Shown: one piece after another, positions 1 to 4,583 of the stretch
Layout: each line of letters opens with the position of its first letter
How positions within the stretch are numbered: position 1 is the stretch's first letter
DNA from: Clostridia bacterium
Lineage (GTDB): Bacteria > Bacillota > Clostridia > TANB77 > CAG-508
Reading direction: 5' to 3'
Length of the DNA stretch: 5,869 nt
Assembly (NCBI GenBank): GCA_900772235.1
Contig: CAAGQX010000148.1
Coordinates: 1 to 5,869, forward strand
Notes under the pieces: model-generated
Seen by the model: the letters and a program-made list of their open reading frames with translations, nothing else
Told to the model about the DNA's origin: nothing
Databases searched by the model: none
Position numbers and translations under genes: made by a program

Positions 1-806
1 AAATGTCCTAAATAAAGTTCGTTTGTTAGAATTGTTTTAATAGCATTTGTAGTCCATTTTATTTCTTCACGTGGTCTATTACTTATTACATTTAATTTGA
101 TTCCTTTTCTATATTTGTAAAGGGAAGGACAGGGTATTTCTTTTGCGTTTAGGTATTTAGCAATACCTGTAAAACCTAAGCCAGTTAGATATAAATCAAA
201 AATGTTTTTTACAATTTCTGAAGCTACTGGATCTACTAATAATTTATTACTGTTATTAGGATCAATTTCATAACCAAATGAGGCAAAAGGAGAGATGAAT
301 TCTCCTTGCTTCATCTTGGAATTAAAAGCACTTCTTATATTATTTGAAACATCTTCTAAATACCACTCATTAACTAAACCATTTATTTGTCTTGACTTCT
401 TATTACCTAAAATTTCAGTATCAGCATTATCAGATAAACCAATAAATCTAATATTCCATTCTTTAAACTTGTTATTAATATATTTTTCAACGATTTCCAT
501 ATCTCTTGAAAATCTTGATTGACTTTTACATAATACAATATCAAGTTTTCTGCTTTCACAATCTCTAATCAGTCTTTCAAATTCTGGTCTATAAGTTCCA
601 GCACCAGATAAGTCTTCATCTGAATATTCATCTATTAATGCAAATTCAGGATGTCTATTAATATAATCAATAAGCATATTTCTTTGATTCTTAATAGATT
701 CACTATCATCTTCTTTATTAGCTTTATCTCTATCTTCATTAGATAATCTTAAATAAATACCGACTCTTAATACTTTCTTACTCTCAACACTCTCCATTTC
801 ATTCAT
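1..806 (-). CDS. Large serine recombinase, TnpX-like, N-terminal 268 residues (gene continues past the left edge)
   Basis: Site-specific recombinase that would excise and integrate the element by double-strand cleavage through a phosphoserine link. The start ATG at 806 is set by AGGAGGT at 814-820, seven bases upstream. The catalytic domain begins at about residue 12. The motif YLRLS places the nucleophile at Ser22; S37-I-K-N-Q41, the SGAGTYRPEF stretch (Arg73) and SRFSRD (Arg98, Arg101) are the other resolvase-type active-site elements. From about residue 170 a second domain of the 'recombinase' type begins (SPFASFGYEID, then LYLTGLGFTGIAKYLN), which marks the large-serine family rather than small resolvases. 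The zinc-ribbon and coiled-coil part lies outside the window. No stop or frameshift is seen, so it looks intact. Two small ORFs precede it on the same strand. Family assignment is strong; likeness to TnpX of Tn4451 is inferred from domain style and neighbours. Confidence 0.95.
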   Translation of the reverse strand, partial: MNEMESVESKKVLRVGIYLRLSNEDRDKANKEDDSESIKNQRNMLIDYINRHPEFALIDEYSDEDLSGAGTYRPEFERLIRDCESRKLDIVLCKSQSRFSRDMEIVEKYINNKFKEWNIRFIGLSDNADTEILGNKKSRQINGLVNEWYLEDVSNNIRSAFNSKMKQGEFISPFASFGYEIDPNNSNKLLVDPVASEIVKNIFDLYLTGLGFTGIAKYLNAKEIPCPSLYKYRKGIKLNVISNRPREEIKWTTNAIKTILTNELYLGH

Positions 807-813
807 AACTATT

Positions 814-820
814 ACCTCCT
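814..820 (-). promoter_or_regulatory. Ribosome binding site of the serine recombinase
   Basis: On the minus strand AGGAGGT lies seven bases before the ATG at 806. It is a near-perfect anti-16S match and fixes the start of the recombinase. Confidence 0.85.
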
Positions 821-867
821 AACTCAAGGCAATAATTAAGTTTTAAGTTAAACTTATAACCAATACT

Positions 868-876
868 ATTATAACA
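868..876 (-). promoter_or_regulatory. Possible extended -10 promoter in front of the recombinase
   Basis: The minus strand reads TGTTATAAT, an extended -10 box with a consensus hexamer, about 60 bases before the recombinase start and overlapping the last codons of the 41-residue ORF. No convincing -35 hexamer stands 16-18 bases upstream, as extended -10 promoters allow. Between it and the start, AAGTTT and AAACTT form a short inverted repeat six bases apart (in 838-858). It would allow the recombinase to be expressed separately from the small ORFs upstream. In AT-rich DNA such matches also occur by chance. Confidence 0.4.
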
Positions 877-877
877 T

Positions 878-1003
878 CTATTCTGAATAATTAACATTAA
901 ACTCCATTAGTTCAATGATTTTATACAATTTTTTATTAATTATTTCTTTTAATTTAGTATCAGTTAAATTTTTATCCACAATATCAATAATATTGTATGT
1001 CAT
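878..1003 (-). CDS. Small 41-residue protein upstream of the recombinase, function unknown
   Basis: This ORF encodes 41 residues, starting MTYNIIDIVDKN and ending ELMEFNVNYSE. The start at 1003 has AAAGGGG at 1010-1016 six bases upstream, and an in-frame TAA lies just before the start, so no longer form is possible. It is predicted almost wholly helical and charged, with a lysine-rich middle (KLKEIINKKLYKII). It is 71 bases upstream of the recombinase on the same strand and is probably cotranscribed. From memory, short helical proteins with a similar 'NKKL-K-II' pattern are often found ahead of clostridial large serine recombinases; I cannot confirm homology here. It could be a small accessory or directionality protein, but nothing in the sequence proves that. 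The good ribosome binding site is the main support. Confidence 0.6.
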   Translation of the reverse strand: MTYNIIDIVDKNLTDTKLKEIINKKLYKIIELMEFNVNYSE

Positions 1004-1021
1004 TGTTTACCCCTTTCATAT

Positions 1022-1078
1022 TTAAGTTTGGGATATAAAAAGACATTTGTAATAACTTTTTTGTAAACTTTTTTCCAT
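1022..1078 (-). CDS. Possible 18-residue leader peptide ORF
   Basis: A very short ORF (MEKSLQKSYYKCLFISQT, stop TAA) has a good ribosome binding site, GGAGG at 1088-1092, nine bases before its ATG. It ends 18 bases before the next small ORF, so it may be a leader peptide that couples translation to the 41-residue ORF and the recombinase. The strong ribosome binding site is unlikely to be accidental in such AT-rich DNA, but the length gives no coding statistics to test. No repeated amino acid run of the kind found in amino-acid attenuators is present. Confidence 0.35.
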   Translation of the reverse strand: MEKSLQKSYYKCLFISQT

Positions 1079-1112
1079 ACTATCAATCCTCCAATCACTA
1101 CTTAATTATTAA

Positions 1113-1200
1113 TTTTAATTTTGGTACATTTTTTATAAAAAGGTTATTATTAATTTTATTATCACATTTATACAACACATATTTTTTTATTTTGGTTACA
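1113..1200 (-). repeat. Imperfect direct repeat ahead of the recombinase operon
   Basis: On the minus strand, TGTACCAAAATTAAAA (1128-1113) and TGTAACCAAAATAAAAA (1200-1184) are near copies. On the plus strand each is associated with an ATTATTAATTTTA stretch on its left (around 1105-1117 and 1146-1158). The two copies flank the possible extended -10 at 1158-1166. They could be binding sites for a regulator, or simply AT-rich similarity. Confidence 0.3.
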
Positions 1201-1231
1201 AAAGTCTTTTTAATATTGAGAGTTAAAATAC

Positions 1232-2692
1232 TTACATTCCTATTTCAAAATCATCAGATTTATTTTTTTCACTTTTTTCATACTTACGATTAATATTTTT
1301 AGCATAGTATTCCATATCATTATAATTAATTTCACTATTTTTAGAAAAATGAATTCCTATTTTATGACCTAAAGCTCTACAAATCTTATCACAGAAGTTA
1401 AACATTTTTTCTTTAAAGTTATTAAATGTTTCTTGTATTTCATTAACTTTTTCTTCTAACTTTTCTATTATTGAATTTTTTTCTTTGATTATATTTTTTT
1501 GTTTAGATATAGTTTGTTGTTGCTCATATATTTTGGTATCTCGTTCTTTAATAGCACGACCATCTTTTAATTTAGTATTCTCACTTTGTAGTGTTTCCAC
1601 TTTATCAGTAAGTTCATTTATTAATACATCTTTTTTCTTGATAATACCTTGATTATTAGAATTCTGTTTTTGAATTTGTTTAGAATAGTCAATCAATTTA
1701 TTAACATCTTCTTCTTTATAACCAACAACTTTTCTTTTCACTGGATTTAAAATATCTTTTGAATCTATTTTTGAAATTTCTTTTGTAGTTTCTATTTCTA
1801 TATCATTTAATTTTTTGTTTCTCTCAAATTCAATTTTCATTTCTTTAATTTTGTCATTTAAATCATCAATTTCTTTTTCGGCTTTAGTCTTATGATGTTT
1901 ATTATCACCGATAACACCACGAAAGAGATTATAACCTTTTTCAGTAATGAATTTATTATAATCATCTTGTATTTTTGCATAAGAAGTTTTCCCACCTAAA
2001 TTTTTCCAGAACTGATCACAATTTAAAAATTTTCCGGTTTCAGTTTTAAAAATATTTTTTCCGTTTATATCCTTTTTTTGAACTGGATACATTTTTTTAT
2101 TACCTTTTTTATCTATACCTTCACGATAAACTATATTACCATTTGAATCTGTTTCAAATACTTTTCTTTTAACAACACTTACAATAGGTATAAAATAGAA
2201 GTGTAAATGTGGGGTATCTTCATCGTAGTGTATTTCAGCATAAATAACATTATCTTTACCAACAAGATTTTCTAAAAAACTATAACTTTCATCAAAAAAT
2301 TTTTTTACTTTTTCTGGTATATCTTCTTTAGATTTTATATCAGGTACTAGAATAGGTTTACCTTTGTCTTTTCCAACTTGATGAGTTCTGTTACTTTCTT
2401 TAAACTTCATTCCCAAACTTTGAAAAAAATCTTTTCCACTCGTAATGATAGCACCATTTAATAGATTGGTATTCTTGCCATCATTATAATATATTTTATT
2501 ATCTTTTAATTTAGAATAGACTTGTTCTTGTAGAGTAGATTTAATTAGAGGTATATAACTATAATTAAATATTGTTCTATCTTTATCATAGTTTCCTGTG
2601 CCTTTTCTTTGAATAAGTTCTATACCAAGTCCACCTAAGTCACTAGCTTTATATTTATTTTCAAATCTTAATACTTGATTTCCATCATACAT
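1232..2692 (-). CDS. MobV-family (Mob_Pre) relaxase, 486 residues
   Basis: Relaxase that would nick oriT and lead the transferred strand during mobilization. The start at 2692 follows AAAGGAGG (2699-2706) with six-base spacing. Near the N-terminus, DLGG (18-21) and DKDRTIFNYSY (36-46) match the first conserved block of pMV158 MobM. AIITSGKDFF (81-90) matches its second block. Residues 155-164 form H-Y-D-E-D-T-P-H-L-H, the metal-binding HxDExxPHxH motif. A roughly 65-residue stretch (about 175-240), rich in Gly, Lys and Asn, separates this from SYAKIQDDYNKFITEKGYNL and looks longer than in MobM. From about 268 to 445 the protein is a charged coiled coil, usual for the family. The position equivalent to MobM His22 appears to be Glu25. 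The family is certain from the motifs; activity is less sure. Length is typical. Confidence 0.93.
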   Translation of the reverse strand: MYDGNQVLRFENKYKASDLGGLGIELIQRKGTGNYDKDRTIFNYSYIPLIKSTLQEQVYSKLKDNKIYYNDGKNTNLLNGAIITSGKDFFQSLGMKFKESNRTHQVGKDKGKPILVPDIKSKEDIPEKVKKFFDESYSFLENLVGKDNVIYAEIHYDEDTPHLHFYFIPIVSVVKRKVFETDSNGNIVYREGIDKKGNKKMYPVQKKDINGKNIFKTETGKFLNCDQFWKNLGGKTSYAKIQDDYNKFITEKGYNLFRGVIGDNKHHKTKAEKEIDDLNDKIKEMKIEFERNKKLNDIEIETTKEISKIDSKDILNPVKRKVVGYKEEDVNKLIDYSKQIQKQNSNNQGIIKKKDVLINELTDKVETLQSENTKLKDGRAIKERDTKIYEQQQTISKQKNIIKEKNSIIEKLEEKVNEIQETFNNFKEKMFNFCDKICRALGHKIGIHFSKNSEINYNDMEYYAKNINRKYEKSEKNKSDDFEIGM

Positions 2693-2698
2693 TAAATT

Positions 2699-2706
2699 CC
2701 TCCTTT
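2699..2706 (-). promoter_or_regulatory. Ribosome binding site of the relaxase
   Basis: AAAGGAGG on the minus strand, six bases from the ATG at 2692. This is the best Shine-Dalgarno match in the window and decides the start. Confidence 0.85.
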
Positions 2707-2726
2707 GATTTTACTTCTTTAGTTAA

Positions 2727-2788
2727 AGGTCATTTATTGACCTATCTCACTAGGGCATAGCCCACGTGAGATTAGGGTGTTCCCTAAT
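2727..2788. other. Predicted origin of transfer (oriT) with three consecutive inverted repeats
   Basis: Three inverted repeats lie back to back just upstream of the relaxase gene. The first is AGGTCA/TGACCT with a five-base loop (2727-2743). The second is ATCTCAC/GTGAGAT (2744-2750 and 2766-2772), enclosing GGGC-ATA-GCCC (2753-2763). The third is ATTAGGG/CCCTAAT with loop TGTT (2771-2777 and 2782-2788). MobV origins lie next to their relaxase gene, and in pMV158 the nick falls in a hairpin loop in the context TAGTGTG/TTA. The third hairpin has TAGGGTG/TTC on the plus strand, which would put a nick near 2779/2780. The location and hairpins are seen; the nick position is inference. The minus strand also has a TAGTGAG similar to the pMV158 site (2747-2753), so the strand is not settled. 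Confidence 0.65.
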
Positions 2789-2812
2789 AACCCCATGCTT
2801 GTTTAATCGCAA
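2784..2812 (-). promoter_or_regulatory. Candidate relaxase promoter overlapping oriT
   Basis: On the minus strand TTGCGA (2812-2807) and TATTAG (2789-2784) are separated by 17 bases; each matches four of six consensus positions. The -10 lies in the third oriT hairpin, so relaxase binding would repress its own gene, as is known for MobM of pMV158. It is a moderate match only. Confidence 0.3.
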
Positions 2813-2853
2813 AACACATAAATTTACGTAAATGTGTAATGCTTATAAACAAG
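2798..2853. repeat. Nested inverted repeat with a 12-base palindrome
   Basis: CTTGTTTA (2798-2805) and TAAACAAG (2846-2853) are exact reverse complements. Inside them, ATTTACGTAAAT (2822-2833) is a perfect palindrome, itself flanked by ACAC (2814-2817) and GTGT (2834-2837) with a four-base asymmetry. It follows the oriT hairpins directly and may be part of oriT, a protein-binding site, or part of an origin. Confidence 0.55.
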
Positions 2854-2892
2854 ATTAAATAATAACTATCTACAAGATACTTATTATTTAAT
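2854..2892. repeat. Long AT-rich hairpin, 12-base perfect arms
   Basis: ATTAAATAATAA (2854-2865) pairs exactly with TTATTATTTAAT (2881-2892). After a C-C mismatch the stem continues as TATC/GATA around a TACAA loop (2871-2875). That gives 16 paired positions. Such stems occur in single-strand origins and recombination sites; there is no T-run to suggest a terminator. Confidence 0.6.
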
Positions 2893-2893
2893 T

Positions 2894-2926
2894 AATTATT
2901 AAAAATAGGAATCTATTTTAATAATT
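2894..2926. repeat. Second long AT-rich hairpin, 14-base stem with one bulge
   Basis: The left arm 2894-2908 (ending AAAAATAG) pairs with 2913-2926 (CTATTTTAATAATT) around a GAAT loop, with a single bulged A. It abuts the preceding hairpin, so the two together form a tandem cruciform-like region between oriT and the ATPase gene. Function unknown. Confidence 0.55.
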
Positions 2927-2995
2927 GTAAAAATATTCACTATCGCCACTTTCATTTGCAAGAGCAAACAAAACGTGCCGCGTTTATTTTTTACT

Positions 2996-3026
2996 AACTT
3001 TTTAGAAAAAAGTTATCAAAAACTTT
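2996..3026 (-). terminator. Weak candidate terminator after the RepA-like ATPase gene
   Basis: Two mutually exclusive AT-only-loop hairpins follow the stop at 3032. One is AAAGTT/AACTTT (3026-3021 with 3014-3009), running into TTTCT on the minus strand. The other is AACTTTTT-AGA-AAAAAGTT (2996-3014), a perfect eight-base stem. Position just after the stop suits a 3' end, but the stems have low GC and the T-run is short, so this is tentative. Confidence 0.3.
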
Positions 3027-3031
3027 GATGA

Positions 3032-3988
3032 TTATTCATCATAATCATCAATCGGTTCTTCATATTTTGCTACATAAATTCTTTCAGCACCTGTTCTTTT
3101 TGATTCAATGTGAAGACCTTCTTTTTCTAAATTATCTAAATTACTTTTTAATAATTTACCAAATACTGATGGTACAATTTGTAAGTTTAGTTTACCTGTA
3201 ATTTCAGATATAGTAAACGAAAATTCTTTTTGCCTAATGGCATAATTTAGAAAAACTAATAGATTAGGATTTAAATCGTTACTATCAGTTTCTGATTTTT
3301 CAAAGATTAGATTTTCATTTCTTTTTAGAACAAATTCTATACTTTCATAATCTCTACTTTCATAAGAAAAGAGAATTTTATTTTTTAGATTCTGATCCAA
3401 TTTTAGTGTAATTATTCCATCTACTGATCCATCTATTGCTGTTGAACCAAGTGATTTATTATTCTTATTTAAATGATGAATTAATAGAATTGTAAAGTTA
3501 TATTTTTTACATAATTCTCTAAATTTAGGAATAACATATTGTCCCATATCTTGATAATTATTCAAATCATATCCATTATTCATATCAATTCCACTGAACA
3601 TATCTACAATTACAAATCTACCTTTTAGATTATAAGAAAATTCTTGAAATTCTAATTGTAAGTCCATTAGGTTTAACTTTCTTTCATTAATTTCTTGCTC
3701 TTTTAATCTAAAATTTTCATCATTAAATTGTAAATTCATCTTATCAATTCTATCAATTATTTGTGAAAAATTCATTTCTGTGCTAATATATAAGACAGGA
3801 GATGGACTTGTTCTAAATCCTAAAAAGTTTGTTCCTGTTGCTATTGCGTTAGCAAGTTGAAGTGCGAGTAACGACTTACCAACCTTTGGTCTAGCAACAA
3901 GACAATATAATCCATTAGATTTCATAAGGTTATCCACTATGAAATCTTTTTTTGTAGAATTTTTTCTCATTTCACTTATTGTTTTCAT
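3032..3988 (-). CDS. RepA-like P-loop ATPase / AAA_25-type helicase, 318 residues
   Basis: RecA-fold ATPase of the RepA/AAA_25 group, whose best-known member is the hexameric replicative helicase RepA of RSF1010. Walker A is ARPKVGKS (32-39), with alanine in place of the usual first glycine. STE at 69-71 holds the likely catalytic glutamate. Walker B is FVIVDMF (125-131, Asp129). ILLIHHLNK (167-175) followed by SLGSTAIDGSVDG (179-191) is the sensor region typical of RepA-like proteins. The last 75 residues look like a winged-helix domain (ISEITGKLNLQ...). The start at 3988 has AAAGGA at 3997-4002, eight bases away. It overlaps the upstream HTH gene by 17 bases, implying coupled translation. 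In mobile elements such proteins probably unwind the excised circle or the transferred strand; which one cannot be read here. A regulatory ATPase role is possible but less likely. Confidence 0.88.
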   Translation of the reverse strand: MKTISEMRKNSTKKDFIVDNLMKSNGLYCLVARPKVGKSLLALQLANAIATGTNFLGFRTSPSPVLYISTEMNFSQIIDRIDKMNLQFNDENFRLKEQEINERKLNLMDLQLEFQEFSYNLKGRFVIVDMFSGIDMNNGYDLNNYQDMGQYVIPKFRELCKKYNFTILLIHHLNKNNKSLGSTAIDGSVDGIITLKLDQNLKNKILFSYESRDYESIEFVLKRNENLIFEKSETDSNDLNPNLLVFLNYAIRQKEFSFTISEITGKLNLQIVPSVFGKLLKSNLDNLEKEGLHIESKRTGAERIYVAKYEEPIDDYDE

Positions 3989-4223
3989 TTAATTGTTCCT
4001 TTCTAGTAGTTATTGATTTTAAATAATTAATATCAATGTTTAAATATTCCACAACAACACTCATAGGTAAATCTCTGGTATGAATTTCACAGTTTAATTC
4101 TTCTTTAATTTTATTTCTTATCTTCAATGCTGAATTTCTACTTAAACCAGTTAATTTCATTAAATCATTAATACTACACCAAGTTTTAGTAGTAATTAAT
4201 TCAAAACTTTCTTTTACATTCAT
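3972..4223 (-). CDS. Small helix-turn-helix protein, 83 residues (excisionase-like / DUF3173-like)
   Basis: A small DNA-binding protein. Residues 17-43 (SINDLMKLTGLSRNSALKIR and onward) read as a classic helix-turn-helix, followed by IHTRDLPMSVVVEYLNID (about 47-64), in which a short strand and a helix are expected. This layout recalls the DUF3173 and excisionase-like proteins of Bacillota integrative elements, although I identify the fold rather than the exact family. The start at 4223 has AAAGGA about 13 bases upstream, a rather long spacing; no better in-frame start exists nearby. The gene ends in TGA inside the ATPase gene (17-base overlap), so the two are one translational unit and may act together, for example by loading the ATPase at an origin or promoting excision. 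Those roles are inferred. Confidence 0.75.
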   Translation of the reverse strand: MNVKESFELITTKTWCSINDLMKLTGLSRNSALKIRNKIKEELNCEIHTRDLPMSVVVEYLNIDINYLKSITTRKEQLNENNK

Positions 4224-4322
4224 TTATATCACTTTTTCCTTTCTGATGGTTTTAGTGTTACCAACAACTCCCTTTTAGGATGTATATATAGAATAACCCA
4301 TATATGTAACGAGGATTTTAGA

Positions 4323-4331
4323 TTATCCACA
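4323..4331 (+). other. DnaA-box sequence in the leader region
   Basis: TTATCCACA, an exact high-affinity DnaA box, 100 bases from the HTH start. A second exact copy is at 972-980 inside the 41-residue ORF, and a one-mismatch copy (TTATCCACT) is at 3930-3938 in the ATPase gene. All three are on the same strand. Functional binding is not shown. Confidence 0.35.
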
Positions 4332-4373
4332 ACTCTCGTGCCAATAGAGATATTTACCCTTGCATTTGTTTTA

Positions 4374-4403
4374 AGTGTCGGCATATCGGGGATTTCCAAC
4401 ACT
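4374..4403. repeat. GC-richer hairpin in the leader
   Basis: AGTGTCGG (4374-4381) and CCAACACT (4396-4403) pair over eight positions with one G-U/T wobble in the transcribed RNA, around a 14-base loop containing ATCGGGGAT. It is the most stable local RNA fold I can find in this leader and stands out against its AT-rich surroundings. Confidence 0.45.
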
Positions 4404-4449
4404 ACTAAATTGTCAAAGAACATATTAGGTTGAATATTTGATATAAATG

Positions 4450-4463
4450 CAACCTATAAGTTG
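4450..4463. promoter_or_regulatory. Operator-like inverted site 1
   Basis: CAACCTATAAGTTG: CAAC and GTTG arms six bases apart, at the start point of the minus-strand promoter. The left CAACCTA also pairs with TAGGTTG at 4426-4432, an extra half-site. Likely target of the XRE protein encoded next door; inferred from position and symmetry. Confidence 0.5.
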
Positions 4464-4492
4464 AGTATATATTAAAAATAATGTAAAGTCAA
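4464..4492 (-). promoter_or_regulatory. Promoter of the HTH-ATPase operon (sigma-A type)
   Basis: On the minus strand TTGACT (4492-4487) and TATACT (4469-4464) are spaced by exactly 17 bases, each five of six to consensus. This is the best minus-strand promoter in the window. The -35 overlaps the inverted site at 4490-4503, and the site at 4450-4463 sits at the expected transcription start, so a bound repressor would block it. Confidence 0.7.
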
Positions 4493-4503
4493 CTAAAAGG
4501 TTG
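4490..4503. promoter_or_regulatory. Operator-like inverted site 2
   Basis: CAACTAAAAGGTTG: the same CAAC-N6-GTTG layout, covering the minus-strand -35 box. Its centre is 40 bases from site 1, close to four helical turns. Confidence 0.55.
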
Positions 4504-4518
4504 AAAAAATATGTAAAA

Positions 4519-4536
4519 TTAACCAAAAAGGTTGAA
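4519..4536. promoter_or_regulatory. Operator-like inverted site 3
   Basis: TTAACCAAAAAGGTTGAA is an almost perfect inverted repeat (AACC/GGTT core). Its right arm contains TTGAAA, the -35 box of the plus-strand promoter. It lies about 31 bases (three helical turns) from site 2. Confidence 0.55.
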
Positions 4537-4560
4537 AAAAAACTAAAAATATGTTATATT
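4532..4560 (+). promoter_or_regulatory. Promoter of the XRE regulator gene
   Basis: TTGAAA (4532-4537), a 17-base spacer, and TATATT (4555-4560) preceded by TG to give an extended -10. The start point would be near 4567, giving a leader of only about 17 bases before the ATG at 4584. The -35 lies within operator-like site 3, so autoregulation is likely. Confidence 0.65.
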
Positions 4561-4583
4561 TATATCACGAAAGGAGTTTACGT

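Larger units (their letters stand above)
1004..1231. other. AT-rich spacer between relaxase and recombinase genes
   Basis: Apart from the 18-residue ORF, this 228-base stretch has no gene. On the minus strand an extended -10-like TGTGATAAT lies at 1158-1166, but its -35 region is poor. Two copies of a TGTA(A)CCAAAAT-containing repeat occur (1113-1128 and 1184-1200). No hairpin with a T-run that would clearly terminate relaxase transcription is seen, so readthrough from the relaxase gene into the recombinase operon is possible. Confidence 0.5.
4224..4457 (-). other. Long 5' leader of the HTH-ATPase operon; doubtful 64-residue ORF
   Basis: From the predicted transcription start near 4457 to the HTH start is about 234 bases. 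An open frame of 64 codons (4423 to 4229, minus) fills most of it, but it has no ribosome binding site, and its codons (CCC, CCG, GGC, ACG, TCG, repeated AGG and GTG) are unlike the AT-rich choice of neighbouring genes. I treat it as non-coding. The leader holds a GC-richer hairpin at 4374-4403, a perfect DnaA-box sequence at 4323-4331 lying between ACGAG and CTCGT (within 4310-4336), and GGGAGTTGTTGG near its 3' part. It may be a structured regulatory RNA, part of a replication origin, or both. Confidence 0.45.
4481..4540 (+). repeat. Tandem direct repeat of about 30 bases, two copies
   Basis: 4481-4510 and 4511-4540 align along their whole length with three substitutions and one inserted A; each begins ATGTAAA and contains AAC-(T/C)AAAA-GGTTGAAAAAA. 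Each copy holds one inverted operator-like site. The duplication supports binding of a dimeric regulator at spaced sites. An iteron-like replication role is a second possibility. Confidence 0.7.

Noticed and set aside
295..522. Plus-strand ORF of 75 codons
   Set aside because: It lies antisense within the serine recombinase, whose family motifs are clear on the minus strand; it has no ribosome binding site.
2908..2964. Short minus-strand ORF starting MKVAIVNIF between oriT and the ATPase gene
   Set aside because: Only 18 codons, with no ribosome binding site, and half of it lies in a hairpin arm.
4229..4423. Minus-strand ORF of 64 codons as a protein gene
   Set aside because: It has no ribosome binding site, its codon use is unlike all neighbours, and it falls in the leader of the HTH-ATPase operon with hairpins and a DnaA box. 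I described it as part of the leader instead.
4224..4457. Known riboswitch or T-box in the leader
   Set aside because: I recognise no conserved T-box or riboswitch core, and the downstream genes are not metabolic.
4481..4540. Start of a CRISPR array
   Set aside because: Only two adjacent copies with no spacer between them, lying over promoters; no cas genes nearby.
4551..4583. Upstream ATG at 4551 as start of the XRE gene
   Set aside because: It overlaps the predicted -10 box (4555-4560) and would precede the transcript start; the ATG at 4584 has a well-spaced AAGGAG.
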